Shown here in pieces: positions 1-11,389 of a stretch of 64,000 nucleotides of DNA. The notes below the pieces were generated by a model, which had not been told where the DNA came from, did no database searches, and saw only the letters and a list, made by a program, of their open reading frames with translations. A program made the translations under genes and the position numbers. Source of the stretch: Nicotiana tabacum (lineage: Eukaryota > Streptophyta > Magnoliopsida > Solanales > Solanaceae); NCBI RefSeq assembly GCF_000715075.1, contig NC_134103.1, forward strand, positions 52,754,730-52,818,729. Reading direction: 5' to 3'. Each line of letters starts with the position of its first letter. Position 1 is the stretch's first letter.

Positions 1-1728
1 CTAAGGGTCCAAACATCATTGGCGCAAGGCCCAGACATGGCATTCAGCCCAATTTACAGAAAATCTTTCTAAATCATATAAGTATCAATGGTTTCAACAA
101 AGTATGCAACTTTACAGTTGCTACGGGACGGATCAAGTCACAAATCCCCAACAGTGCACGCCCACACGCCCGTCACCTAGCATGTGCGTCACTTCAAAAT
201 AATAGAATGATACGAAATCTGGGGTTTCATACCCTCAGGACTAGATTTACAATTGTTACTTAACTCAAACCGGTCAAATCTCTACCCCGCAATGCTCTTG
301 CCTCTAGACTCGGCCTCCAAGTGCTCCGAATCTATTCAAAATCAGTACAATACCATCAATACACGCTAATGGAATGAATTCCACAAGAAAAACTACAAAA
401 TTAGACCAAAACCCGAAATTAGCTCAAAAATCGCCTGTGGGACCCACGTCTCGGAACCCGACGAAAGTTACAAAATCTGAAAGCCCATTCAACCACGAGT
501 CTACCCATACCAATTTTATCAAAATCCGACCCCAACTCGACCCTCAAATCTACAAATCTTATTTCCAAATTTCTAAGTTCCAATCTCCGATTTACACCTC
601 AAAATCATGTAATCTAGTCGGATTATTTGATGATAATTCAATATTATAGAGTAGAAATGACCACAAGGGACTTACCTCAAGTTTTCCTTGAAAATATATC
701 AAAAACCGCCTCTCCTCAAGCTCCAATTTGTCAAAAAATGGGAAATGGGACGAAGTCCCTATTTTTATAATTCTGCCCAGACATCCTTGGTTTTGCCTCG
801 ATCTTGGCCTTCGATTGAGGTCCTCGATCCTGGTCCTCCGTCTTGCCCCTCGATCCTGGTTCTCGATCCTGGTTCTCGATTATGCCTTCGATCGTGGCCC
901 TCGACTCTGGGCTCGATCATGGCTTCGATCGTGGCCCTCGACTCTGGGCTCGATCATGGCTTCGAGCGTGTCCCTCGACCCTGAGCTCGATCTGGGCTCA
1001 CATCTGGGCTTGATTTCTGGGCAGAAGCAATTTCCAAAAGAAGGAAATTGCAGCAGCTGTTCTATTTCAATTTTTTTGATCCGTTAACCATCTGAAACTC
1101 ACCCGAGGCCCTCGGGACCTCAACCAAATATACCAAAAAGTCCTAAAATATCATACGAACTTAGTCGAATCCTCAAATCACCTCAAACAACGCTAAAACC
1201 ATGAATTACACCCCAATTCAAGCCTAATGTACTTTGAAATTTCTAATTTCTACAAACGACTCCGGAACCTATCAAATCACGTACGATTGACCTCAAATTT
1301 TGCACACAAGTCCCAAATGACATAACAGAGGTATTCCAATTTTCAAAATCGGATTCCGACCCCGATATCAAAAAGTCAAACCCCCGGTCAAACTTCTGAA
1401 AAATAAAACTTTCGGCATTTCAAGCCTAATTCCTCTACGGACTTCCAAAACATATTCCGGACATGCACCTAAGCCAAAAATCACCATACAGAGCTATTGG
1501 AATCATCAAAATTCAAATCCGAGGTCGTTCACACATAGGTCAATATTCGGTCCACTTTTCTAACTTAAAATTTTCAATTATGAGACTAAGTATCTCATTT
1601 CACTCCGAGTTCCTTCCGGACCCGAACCAACTAACCCGATATAACATAATATAGTTGAATAACACAAAAAGAAGTAGAAATGGGGAAACGGGGTTATAAT
1701 TTTCGAAACGACCGGCCGGGTCGTTACA
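1..1728 (-). repeat. 3' LTR of the 1-9645 gypsy element (partial)
   Basis: Positions 395-1728 match 7657-9645 base for base over long stretches, with the viral fragment at 8155-8945 missing from this copy. The LTR starts (minus strand) TGTAACGACC at 1728. Positions 1-394 have no counterpart in the right LTR, which appears to have lost this part, so this copy shows the fuller sequence. No gene is seen in it. Confidence 0.88.
778..1015. repeat. minisatellite inside the LTR
   Basis: Degenerate tandem repeats built on tcgatcctggt / ccctcgactctgggctcgat, with a 37-bp unit duplicated at about 888-962. The corresponding tract in the right LTR is mostly gone, replaced by pararetroviral DNA. Confidence 0.75.
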
Positions 1729-3382
1729 TCCTACCACTCTTAAACATCCGCTCGTCCTCGAACAGGTCTAGAAACATACCTGGAGTCTCGAATAGGCGTG
1801 GATATCTGCTCCGCATCTCCCGATCGGTCTCCCAGGTGGCCTCCTCTACAGGCTGACCTCTGCATTGCACCTTCACTAAAGCTATATCCTTTGACCTCAA
1901 CCTTCAAACTTGCCGATCCAAAATAGCCACCGGCTCCACATCATAAGTCATATCACCCTCCAACTGAACCATGCTGAAATCCAAAACATGGGACGATTCT
2001 CCAATATACTTCTGGAGCATGGAAACATGAAACACTGGATGCACACTCGACAAGTTGGGTGGCAAGGCAAGCTTATAAGCCACCTCTCCTATCCTCTGAA
2101 GCACCTCAAAAGGCCCAATGAACCGGGGGCTCAACTTGACCCTCTTCCCAAACCTCATAACACCCTTCATGGGTGATACCTTCAGCAAAACCTTCTCCCC
2201 AACCATAAAAGACACATCACAGACCTTCCTATCCGCATAACTCTTCTGCCTAGACTGCGCCGTGCGAAGCCGCTCCTGAATCAATTTCACCTTTTCTAAT
2301 GCGTCCTGGACCAAGTTTGTACCTAAGAGCCTAGCCTCACCGGGCTCAAACCATCCAACCGGAGATCTACACCTCCTCCCATACAAATCCTCGTACGGAG
2401 CCATCTGAATACTCGACTGATAACTGTTGTTATATGCAAACTCTGCGAGTGGCAGAAACTGGTCCCATGAACCCCCAAAGTCAATGACATAAGCACGCAA
2501 CATGTCCTCCAATATCTGAATAGTACGCTCGGACTGCCTGTCCGTTTGAGGGTGAAAAGCTGTGCTTAACTCAACCTGAGTACCCAACTCTCACTGCACG
2601 GCCCCCCAAAACTGCGATGTGAATTGAGTACCCCTATCTGAAATGATGGAAACTGGGACACCATGCAGGCGAACGACCTCTCGGATGTAAATCTCAGCCA
2701 ACCGCTCTGAAGAGTTAGTAGTACCAACTGGAATGAAGTGCGCGGACTTGGTCAGCCGATCCACAATAACCCAAATAGCATCGAACTTCCTCGAAGTCCG
2801 TGGGAGCCCAACTACAAAGTCCATAGTGATCCGCTCCCACTTCCACTCTGGGATCTCTAACCTCTGAAGCAAGCCACCTGGTCTCTGATGCTCATACTTA
2901 ACCTGCTGACAGTTTAGACACCGAGCCACAAACCCAACTATATCCTTCTTCATCCGCCTCCAGCAATAGTGCTGCCTCAAATCCTGGTACATCTTCGCGG
3001 CACCCGGATGGATGGAATACCGTGAGCTGTGGGCCTCCTCAAGAATCAGCTCTTGAAGCCTATCTATATTAGGCACACATATCTGGCCCTGTATTTTCAG
3101 CACCCCGTCATCACCAATAGTCACATCCCTAGCATCACCTCTCCGAACCCTGTCCTGAAGTACGAGCAAGTGAGGGTCATCATACTGACGCTCCCTGATA
3201 CGGTCATAAAGAGAAGACCTTGAGACCACACAAGCCAATTCCCGACTAGGCTCCGAAATATCCAATCTGACAAGTTGGCCTGCTAAGGTCTGAACATCTA
3301 ATGCCAAAGGTCTCTCTTCTGCTGGAAGATATGCTAAACTCCCCAAACTCTCTGCTCGGCGACTCAAAGCATCGGCCACCAC
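1724..3382 (-). pseudogene. gypsy integrase with chromodomain-like C-terminus (broken)
   Basis: Integrase would join the cDNA to host DNA. The zinc-binding HHCC region is visible as HSSRYSIHPG through CLNCQQVKYEH. The catalytic D, D and E lie in ITMDFVVGLP, SIISDRGTQF and the stretch following HPQTD. Downstream are the conserved AEFAYNNSYQSS and LSPRFIGPFEV blocks, and a tail ending in RGQPVEEATWE...RSRYPRLF, typical of the chromodomain-like end of this clade. The frame is cut by TGA at 2591 and TGA at 1904; both fit CGA-to-TGA transitions, and the frame reopens after each. The usual HPQTDGQSE glycine is R here. Upstream, RNase H lies in another frame because of a 1-nt loss near 3430. Confidence 0.9.
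1729..1741 (-). other. polypurine tract of the gypsy element
   Basis: Minus strand reads agagtggtagga directly before the LTR start TGTAACG. The ATG that straddles the PPT/LTR junction is followed by TAA at 1724-1726, which would be the natural pol stop inside the LTR. Confidence 0.7.
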
Positions 3383-3438
3383 ATTGGCCTTCCCCGAATG
3401 GTATAAAATAGTGATATCATAGTCCTTAAGAACTCCAA

Positions 3439-4743
3439 CTATCTCCGCTGATGTAAATTAAGATCCTTCTGCTTTAACAGATACTGCAGACTTCGGTGAT
3501 CTGTATAGATCTCACAATGAACCCCATACAAATAATGACGCCAAATCTTCAAGGCGTGAACAATGGCTGCTAACTCAAGATCATGGATATGATAGTTATT
3601 CTCATGGGTCTTCAACTGGCGTGAGGCATAGGCAATCACCCTACCCTCCTGCATCAAAACAAAACTAATGCCTATCCTCGAGGCATCACAATACACGATG
3701 TAAGAACCTGAAGCTGATTGCAGAACTAACAATGGAGCTGTGGTCAAAGCAGTCTTGAGCTTCTAAAAGCTCTCCTCACATTCATCCGACCACCTGAATG
3801 GAGCACCCTTTTGGGTCAATTTGGTCAAGGGCGATGCAATAGATGAAAATCCCTTCACAAAGCGACAGTAGCAACCCGCCAAACCAAGAAAGCTCTTAAT
3901 CTCCATGGCTGAGGACGGTCTGGGCCAATTCTGCACTGCCTCTATCTTCTTCGGATCCACCTGAATACCCTCACTGGACACCACATGTCCCAAGAATGCT
4001 ACACAACTGAGCCAAAACTCACATTTAGAGAACTTTGCATAAAGCTTCTCCTCCCTCAATCTCTGCATTACAACCCTCAAATGCTGAGCATGCTCTTCCT
4101 GGCTACGAGAGTACACCAGGATGTCGTCAATAAACACAACGACGAATGAGTCCAAATAGGGCTGGAATACACTGTTCATCAGATGCATGAACGTTGCTGG
4201 GGCATTGGTCAGCCCAAAAGACATCACCAAGAATTCATAATGGCCATATCGGGTTCTGAAAGTTGTTTTAAGAATATCTGAATCCCGAATCTTCAGCTGG
4301 TGATAATCGGACCTCAAATCAATCTTGGAGAACACCCTCGCTCCCTGAAGCTGGTCGAATAAATCATCAATATGAGGCAAAGGATACTTGTTCTTGACTG
4401 TGACCTTGTTCAACTGCCTGTAATCATTACATATTCTCATGAAACCATCCTTCTTTTTCACAAATAGAACCGGTGCACACTAAGGTGACACACTAGGCCG
4501 AATAAACCCCTTATCAAGGTGTTCCTGAAGCTGTTCTTTCAATTCCTTCAACTCCGCCGGTGCCATACGATATGGTGGAAAAGAAATGGGCTGAGTGCCC
4601 GGCACCAAATCAATACCAAAGTCAATATCCCTGTCAGGCGGCATGCCCGGTAGGTCTGCAGGAAACACATCGGAAAAATCACGTACCACTGGAACAGAAT
4701 AAATGACATGAGTCTCTGCACTAACATCCCTCACAAAAGCCAA
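3439..4743 (-). pseudogene. gypsy reverse transcriptase and RNase H (broken)
   Basis: RT would copy the genomic RNA and RNase H would remove it. Visible RT blocks are [31 protein letters not shown] (the usual G is D), [17 protein letters not shown] and the catalytic FIDDILVYS, followed by the connection block [11 protein letters not shown] and [18 protein letters not shown]. RNase H shows [25 protein letters not shown] and [10 protein letters not shown]. The frame is interrupted by TAG near 4474 (expected W), TAG at 3763 (expected Q) and TAG close to 3437 (expected W), each a single transition from the family residue. A 1-nt deletion around 3430 then changes frame toward integrase. Confidence 0.9.
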
Positions 4744-5295
4744 CTAATATAGGCAACCCTTCTCAACCATGCGCTGAGCCTTCAAATATGAAATCACCCT
4801 ACTTGGTACATAATCTATAGAACCGCTCCACTCAACCTTCGAAATTCCCGGCATAGCCAACGTTACCATCTTAGCATGATAATCTAGAACATCATGATAT
4901 GGAGATAACCAATCCATACCCAATATCACATCAAAGTCAACCATACTGAGCAATAATAGATCTACTCAGGTCTCCAAACCCCCAATAGTCACCACACATG
5001 ACCGATATACGCGGTCCATAATAATAGTATCGCCCACAGGAAAAGATACATGTACAGATGAAACTAAGGACTCATGGGGCATATCTAGAAAATGAGCGAA
5101 ATACGAGGAAACATATGAATACGTGGAACCAATGTCAAATAATACTGAGGCATCTCTGTGGAAAACTGAGACAATACCTGTAATCACAGCATTTGAAGCA
5201 ATAGCATATTGTTTGGCAGGGAGAGCATAGAAACGGGCTGACCACCCCCTGATCTGCCTCCCCTCTAGGGAGACCCCTAGCTGACTGACCTCCAC
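4744..5295 (-). pseudogene. gypsy aspartic protease (broken)
   Basis: Retropepsin-type protease that would mature Gag-Pol. The active-site block reads VLFDIGSTYSYVS, where the catalytic Asp is kept; the downstream flap-side block is DFDVILGMDWLSPYHDVLDYHAK. TGA at 4966 interrupts the frame where the family has Arg (CGA-to-TGA), and a further stop occurs at 4744 just before the linker into RT. It lies between gag and RT as expected for one fused gag-pol polyprotein. Confidence 0.85.
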
Positions 5296-5344
5296 CCCGA
5301 GCTGACTGGGCGGATGGTGAGGTAGTTGGTGCTGTAGTCGGAGG

Positions 5345-6714
5345 CTAACTCATTTGCTGAGATAGACCTCCATGACGACGAGGGCACTGCCTCCACATAT
5401 GCCCAAGCTCCCCACACTCAAAATAACTCCCTGGTGCTGGTGGCGGAAACTGAAGGGAACCTCTAGCACCGAGATGATTGGTAGAAGAACCTGGCATGGA
5501 AGAGCCCTGAACAGGTGGAGCACGGGACGAACTCTGAACTGGAAGGGTACTAAGTGATGAGTGGCCCTGATGAGAACTGTGAAAACCATGGCCAGATGAT
5601 GCACCCCGATGAAATGGCCGAGCAGACTGAGCTTGTCTGAAATGACGATCTCTACCGTGCTGGAACTGACCCCCAAAAGGAGCACCGCTGAATCCACCCT
5701 GACCACCAGGCTTCTTGGCCTCCCGCTCAACCCTCTCCTGACCGCGAACCATCTCAATCTGCCGAGCAATGTCAACAACTTCATCAAAGGTAGCACCCAA
5801 AACCCGCTCCCTGGTCATGAGAAACTGTAGCTGATAAGTGAGGCCATCAATAAACCTCATGATCCTCTCTCTGTCCGTGGGAACCAACTAGATAGCATGA
5901 TGGGCCAACTCGGAGAACCGCATCTCATACTGCGTCACAGACATATCACCCTGGCGGAGCCGCTCAAACTGTCTACGTAGCTCTTATCTGAGGGATTGAA
6001 GCACGAACTTCTCCAAAAAGACCACGGACAACTACTGCCAAGTAAGGGGTGCTGCGCCAACAGGCCTACGCCTCTCGTAAGTCTCCCACCATATTAGTGC
6101 AGCCCCAGAAAACTGAAAGTAGTGAATGAGACCCCACAAGTCTCCAAAATACCAGCAGTACAGAGTATCCTCTGACACCTGTCTAAAAAGTCCTGAGCAT
6201 CTTCTCTCTCTGTGCCACTAAAAGGTGGTGGCTGAAGTCTCCCAAACCTCTCCAACCTACGCTGATCATCCTCAGGCATAGCAGGAACCACATAATCCTG
6301 AGAAATAGTAACCGGCTGGGCTGGTGGTGCCTCTGGTGTCTGAAGTCCCGGAATAACCTGCTCAGGTGTGCGAGCGATGGGAGTCTGTGTGCCTCCCCTG
6401 GTCTGAGAAGTGGTTGCGGCTGTCGAAATAGAGACCGCCTGAGCAAGGCCAGTACATGCTGTCAGAATCTGAGCTAGGGCCTCCTGAAGGCCTGGAATCA
6501 CAATAGGCACATGTGGTGCCTGAACTGGTGCATCAACAACTGGAACTTGGTCCTCATCTGGGACAACCGGTGGATCTGTAGGTACTGCCCCAACTGCTGT
6601 ACGGGCTGCACTTCTGCCCCTACCACGGCCTCTACCGTGGCCTCGGCCTCTCACGGCCCTGGCTGGTGGTACTGGTGGCTGGACCTCCTGACCGGTAGTA
6701 CGGGTCTTCACCAT
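5345..6714 (-). pseudogene. gypsy gag with damaged zinc knuckle (broken)
   Basis: Starts MVKTRTTGQEVQPPVPPAR followed by an Arg/Gly-rich stretch, the usual N-terminus of this Solanaceae family. The capsid-like part runs across a frame break between about 6094 and 5887, so the first 206 codons and the last 180 are in different frames. Near the C-terminus the CCHC zinc knuckle reads YFECGELGHMWRQC: the first Cys has become Tyr (TGT to TAT), which would abolish metal binding. No independent stop and start separates gag from protease in intact relatives. No promoter other than the LTR is expected. Confidence 0.85.
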
Positions 6715-6893
6715 CTATGATAGAATAAAATAACAGATGTTTAAATACTAGAATCAATAGATTCGCACGACAAGAATTCAAGAATGTGGAGTTTCCTAAT
6801 GGTTCTGCAGCCTCCTGAAGATAAGTATAGACGTCTCCGTACCGATCTGCAAGACTCTACTAAACCCGCTCATGACTCGTGAGACCTATGTAA

Positions 6894-6912
6894 CCTAGGC
6901 TCTAATACTAAT
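6894..6912 (-). other. degenerate primer-binding site (tRNA-iMet type)
   Basis: Minus strand ttagtattagagcctagg next to the 5' LTR end at 6914 resembles TGGTATCAGAGCC with transitions. The better preserved version in this window is at 39501-39520. Confidence 0.7.
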
Positions 6913-8154
6913 CTGTCACGACCCAAAACTAACCCCTGTCGTGATGGCACCTATCGTGGAACTAGGCAAGCCGACTCATTTCCAAAACAAACCGATATTT
7001 TCATTTTAAAGAAAATTTCAAGGTTATTTAACATAAGCCTTCATTTAAAGAGTTCAAATCAAAGAATAACAAAAGTGCGGAAAAGAAAAGCCCGACATCG
7101 GGGTTTCACTAGTCATGAGCATATACTACAATCAGTCTAACAATATCAAGGCTAACTCAGCCCGGAAAATAGCTAAATACACTAGAGGAAGATAAGAGGG
7201 AGAAGAGCAGGGGCTGCGATCGCCAAACAGCTACCTTGCTATCTCCAAGAAAATCTGCAACCAGAACACTCAATAACCGCTACCGTGTCCAGCTACACCT
7301 GGATTTGCACACAAGGTACAGGGAGTAACGTGAGTACGCTAACTCAATAAGTAACAACAATAAATAAAGACTGAGCAGCAGTAACGAGCAATAAAGCATA
7401 TAACGTTCATATCAGAAAATCTCAGTAAAATACCACATGCTCTTAAAAATAAGGATTTGAATCAAACATCTCGTTTAAACCCAGTTCCAGTAAAAATCAT
7501 TTTAAAGACATTTTTCCAACAGTTTTTCAAACAAAGGCTCAATGCAAAGGTGAGCAAAAAGGATAAAATCATAAACAACCCCTCGGGCAAAAACATCACT
7601 CATATACAGCCCCTCGGGAAAACCTCACAGTCACTCGTGCCACTCGGCACTCGCAATTAGACCAAAATCCGAAATTAGCTCAAAAATTGCCTGTGGGACC
7701 CACGTCTCGGAACCCGACGAAAGTTACAAAATTCGAAAGCCCATTCAACCACGAGTCTACCCATACCAATTTTATCAAAATCCGACCCCAACTCGACCCT
7801 CAAATCTACAAATCTTATTTCCAAATTTCTAAGTTCCAATCTCCGATTTACACCTCAAAATCATGTAATCTAGTCGGATTATTCGATGATAATTCAATAT
7901 TATGGAGTAGAAATGATCACAAAGGACTTACCTCAAATTTTCCTTGAAAATATATCAAAAATTGCCTCTCCTCAAGCTCCAATTTGTCAAAAATGGCAAA
8001 TGGGATGAAGTCCCTGTTTTTATAATTCTGCCGAGACATCCTCGGTTTTACCTTGATCTTGGCCTTCGATCTTGGCCTTTGATCGAGGTCCTCGATCCTG
8101 GTCCTCGGTCCTGCCCCTCGATCCTGGTTCTTGATCCTAGTTCTCGATTATGCC

Positions 8155-8343
8155 CGATCGTCTTATCTCCGCATTTTTCAAGTCATGCTGCTGACCACTA
8201 GCTGTTTTCTTTATTATCTGTATCTCTTCTTCTATGCTTTCCACTTTTTTACAAAGTGTAGTCATAGCTAAGAGTAGATTTTCCATTGTATTATCTGGTT
8301 CAGTTTGGGTAGCTTTGTCTTGATAAGTAATCTGCAACAACAT
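8155..8343 (-). pseudogene. start of the caulimovirid ORF following pol (truncated)
   Basis: An ATG at 8343 opens a frame overlapping the last 44 bases of the polymerase frame. The product begins MLLQITYQDKATQTEP and then forms a short Leu/Glu/Lys-rich helix with coiled-coil character. It is cut at the LTR junction after about 63 codons. The position immediately after pol suggests the translation-activator/inclusion-body frame of some caulimovirids, but too little is left to assign it. Confidence 0.5.
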
Positions 8344-8944
8344 TCTTGTTAGTAGTGATTATTTCAATTGTAAATGTAAAGTTTAATATATTTAATACTA
8401 GTCTTCGTATTTCTTTTGTTGTAACTGAATCTTGTACTTTTCTGGTTATCCACCATTTTACTTGGGTATTATCTGTTCTTACAATAAATCTGTTGTAAAC
8501 TATATATGGTTCAAATGCTAATAAACATTTATATAATGCAAATAATTCTTTTCTATTTATTTCTCATCTTTCTTGTGGTTCAGTATAAGATCCTGAATAA
8601 TATCTGCAATGATGTTCTATTTTTTCTTTATCATATTTATATTTAAGAACTCCTCCATAACTATGATTACTCGAATCTGTCTCTACAATATAAGTAAATT
8701 TCTTATTTTCATCTGGGAAGTATAATTTTGGTAGTTTCTTACACAATATTTTAATCTTCCTTATTTGTTCCTTATCTTTTTCATCGAACCCATATTCTAC
8801 ATCCTTTTTTAGTTTTTTCTGTAAAGGTTTTAGGTTTTCTGCTAATTTAGGTATATATTCTCTTACTTGGTTTACTAATCCTAAAAATGATTGTAATTTC
8901 TTTTTTGTATCTATGTTTTCATCAAGATTGATTTTTTTTTGTAC
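8300..8944 (-). pseudogene. caulimovirid RT C-terminus and RNase H (fragment, one nonsense mutation)
   Basis: The reading frame enters from the truncated right edge, so the RT catalytic part is absent. Visible are the RT connection block (KKLQSFLGLVNQVREYIPKL) and the RNase H opening ETDSSNHSYGGVL. The next RNase H block, after PQER, is interrupted by TGA at 8564-8566 where relatives have Trp. The same frame continues beyond the stop with RTDNTQV and VADYLSR motifs and closes at a TGA at 8300-8302. The sequence is thus a fragment with a premature stop and no promoter, and cannot make a functional polymerase. Plant caulimovirids use this enzyme to copy their pregenomic RNA. Confidence 0.82.
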
Positions 8945-9645
8945 TATTTCCAACAGAAGGAAATTGCAGCAGCTGTTCTATTTCAATTTGTTTGATCCGT
9001 TAACTATCCGAAACTCACCCGAGGTCCTCGGGACCTCAACTAAATATACCAACAAGTCCTAAAACATAATACAAACTTAGTCGAATCCTCAAATCACCTC
9101 AAACAACGCTAAAACCATGAATTACACCCCAATTCAAGCCTAATGTACTTTGAAATTTCTAATTTCTACAAACGATTTTGGAACCTATCAAATCACGTCC
9201 GATTGACCTCAAAATTTGCACACAAGTCCCAAATGACATAACAGAGGTATTCCAATTTTCAGAATCGGATTCCGACCCCGATATCAAAAAGTCAAACTCC
9301 CAGTCAAACTTCTCAAAAATAAAACTTTCGGCATTTCAAGCCTAATTCCTCTACGGACTTCCATAAAATATTTCGGACACGCACCTAAGCCCAAAATCAC
9401 CATACAGAGCTATTGGAATCATCAAAATTTAAATCCGAGGTCGTTTACACATAAGTCCATATCCGGTCCACTTTTCTAACTTAAAATTTTTAATTATGAG
9501 ACTAAGTGTCTCATTTCACTCCGAGTTCCTTCCGAACCCGAACCAACTAACCCGATATAACATAATATAGTTGAATAACACAAAAAGAAGTAGAAATGGG
9601 GAAAATGGGGTTATAATTCTTGAAACGACCGGTCGGGTCGTTACA

Positions 9646-10320
9646 GGCGTATGTCTGGATATTGATTTGGAGGTCCGTAGGTTGGTTTGAGGCTTTTTGG
9701 CGAAAGTTGGGAAGTTGAAGGTTTGGCAGATTGAGAGGTTTGACCGAGAGTTGACTTTGTTGATACTGGGTTCGATTTTGGTTCCGAGAGTTGGAATAGG
9801 TCTGTTGTGTCATTTGAGGCTAGTGTGCAAAATTTGAGGTCATTCGCAGTTGATTTGATATAGTTCGGCATTGGTTTTAGAAGTTGAAAGTTCATTAGTT
9901 TCATTAGGCTTGAATTGTGGTGCGATTCGTGATTTTGATATTGTTTGATGTGATTTGAGGCTCCGACTAAGTTTATACCATATTTCAGAACGTGTTGGTA
10001 TGTTTGGATGGGGTCTGGGGTCTCGGGTGTGATTCGGATCAAGTTCAGCTTCATTTTGGTCTTAGAAGAACTGCTAAACCTGTGTATCTGCTTTCTTATA
10101 CGGTATCGCGAAGAGAGGATCGCGATCACGTAGAGTTGTTTGGTGGCTGGTGGAAATTATGCATCGCGTTCGCGAGTTCAGGGACGCGTTCGCAAAGGTT
10201 GAGTTAGGTTGTTCACCGCGAACGCAAGCTAAGTGACGCATTCACATAGAAGGAAGGAGGGCCTGAGGAAGCCAGGCGTTTGCTCTTCGCGGTTGCGATA
10301 TTAAGGATGCGATCGCGTAG
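9646..10320 (+). repeat. gypsy LTR fragment rich in GATCGC blocks
   Basis: Matches the plus-strand LTR around 28415-29165 (for example ggtccgtaggttggtttgaggctttttggcg). It contains runs such as catcgcgttcgcgagttc. The 1-9645 element appears to sit inside this LTR. The right edge, near 10320, abuts a Tat fragment. No gene. Confidence 0.75.
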
Positions 10321-10950
10321 CTCTAGGGGATACCGCCCATGTTGTCTCCTGGAACTCGAGCAGGCTTTCTTTAATCTTTTGGAAGGCGTCAGAGCTCCTT
10401 CGGTTCAAACTCTTTGTGAATGCCTCCCCTGACCACTCATCTGGTACGACAGGTAGCAATATCCTCTCTTTCTGGAATCTGATCACGAACTCCCGCAACA
10501 ATTCGGACTCACCCTGTGCGATCCACAATATGTCCGCCTTCCTGGCCCCGGTATGTGCCTTAATGAATGAATCTTCGAGCATTTAAAAAAAATCTATTGA
10601 ATACTCGGGAAGGAGTGAATACCATGTCAAAGCCCCCTTCGCAAGAGTTTCTCCAAACTTTTTAAACAGGACTGGCTCGATCTCATGTTGAGCCAAATCA
10701 TTCCCTTTCACTGCCGTTGTATAAGATGTGACGTGCTCCAAGGATCCGGAGTCCCATCGTATTTTGGTATATCTGGCATCTTGAACCATTTCGGAATTAA
10801 CTCCGATGCTGCGCTCGGCTTAAACAACAATTGGGTGTACTTCTTCGAATCTGGGCCCTTCAAAACTAGTTGTGCGCTCGGAATCTGGTCCATTCAGGCG
10901 TGAAACTCCTTCATGTTCTGATCCATCCATTCGTTCATTTATCTCATAAA
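10321..10950 (-). pseudogene. Tat-lineage gag fragment
   Basis: Three overlapping pieces in different frames give the Tat-type capsid region: MDQIPSAQLVLKGPDSKKYT, FKMPDIPKYDGTPDP, then HEIEPVLFKKFGETL, ALTWYSLLPEYSIDFF and GESELLREFVIRFQKER. The same blocks occur at 48190-48740 in the large Tat element, so identity of the family is secure. At least two frame changes separate the pieces. Protease and pol are missing; the left edge joins an unrelated LTR at about 10320. Confidence 0.85.
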
Positions 10951-11290
10951 TATCACGAGAATAGAATAAATTTGTTTTAGAACAATATAAAATAACAAGT
11001 AAAGTTATTTTATTTAGCTTGAGAATAAAATATAGCATAAGTTTTGCCAAGACTTTTGTGTCTCTCTAATGGCTGCTGAAAATACTATTTAGAGCTATAC
11101 CTAGGGAAACAATATCTTAGGATCAAGCTCCTCTTAAATTACAATAAAGGGGCCATTGATGAATATGTAACGACATGCCATAAATACAAATATTGTCTGC
11201 AATGGCTACCCATTTAATGCTAGGGAATATTCTTCATTTAATGCCATCTGGTGGCAAACATTGGATACGTTCATGTTGATTGTTCTCCCA
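10951..11290 (-). repeat. Tat LTR remnant
   Basis: Contains gagctatacctagggaaac, ttaggatcaagctcctctt and aatattcttcatttaatgcc, matching in reverse the LTR sequence at 56862-57450. It lies directly against gag, so the U5 end, PBS and gag N-terminus were deleted. More diverged than the LTRs of the large Tat element. Confidence 0.7.
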
Positions 11291-11389
11291 TTGGGGTCTA
11301 TCCGATGCCAACTGTAGTTGTTGTTCCCAGTATTGGTTCTTACTTGATTTGCCTTCTGTCTGTCTCCGATTCCATTTGTCATGCACCAC

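Larger units (their letters stand above)
8155..8945 (-). mobile_element. endogenous pararetrovirus (Caulimoviridae) fragment inside the LTR
   Basis: This AT-rich segment interrupts the LTR homology abruptly and encodes the end of a caulimovirid polymerase plus the start of a following, overlapping reading frame. Both junctions show short identity with the replaced LTR: cgatcgt at the left (8155 versus 889) and atttcc at the right (8946 versus about 1029). This suggests end-joining with loss of about 145 bp, not integrase-mediated insertion. It most resembles solendovirus/cavemovirus-like sequences known as endogenous copies in Nicotiana (inference). Confidence 0.8.
1..9645 (-). mobile_element. 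Ty3/gypsy chromovirus-like element, minus strand, left LTR truncated by window edge
   Basis: The element reads right to left: 5' LTR (6914-9645), a degenerate initiator-tRNA-Met PBS, gag-pol (6714-1724), PPT and 3' LTR (1728 down to 1). Domain order gag, protease, RT, RNase H, integrase, with a chromodomain-like tail, fits the Tekay/Del type of chromoviruses. LTR ends are TGTAACGACC at the element's start and GGGTCGTGACA at its end. The internal region carries at least seven in-frame stops and at least three frame changes, so it is dead. The left end and its TSD lie outside the window. Confidence 0.9.
6914..9645 (-). repeat. 5' LTR of the 1-9645 gypsy element, with viral insert
   Basis: On the plus strand it runs from TGTCACGACCC to GGGTCGTTACA, bounded by the PBS on its left. 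It is 2732 bp long, about 1.9 kb without the viral insert at 8155-8945. Relative to the left LTR it lacks the material equivalent to 1-394 and about 145 bp of minisatellite. No host coding sequence. Confidence 0.88.

Noticed and set aside
8155..8945. An expressible endogenous virus
   Set aside because: Only part of RT/RNase H with a stop and a cut-off second frame; no promoter, coat or movement gene.
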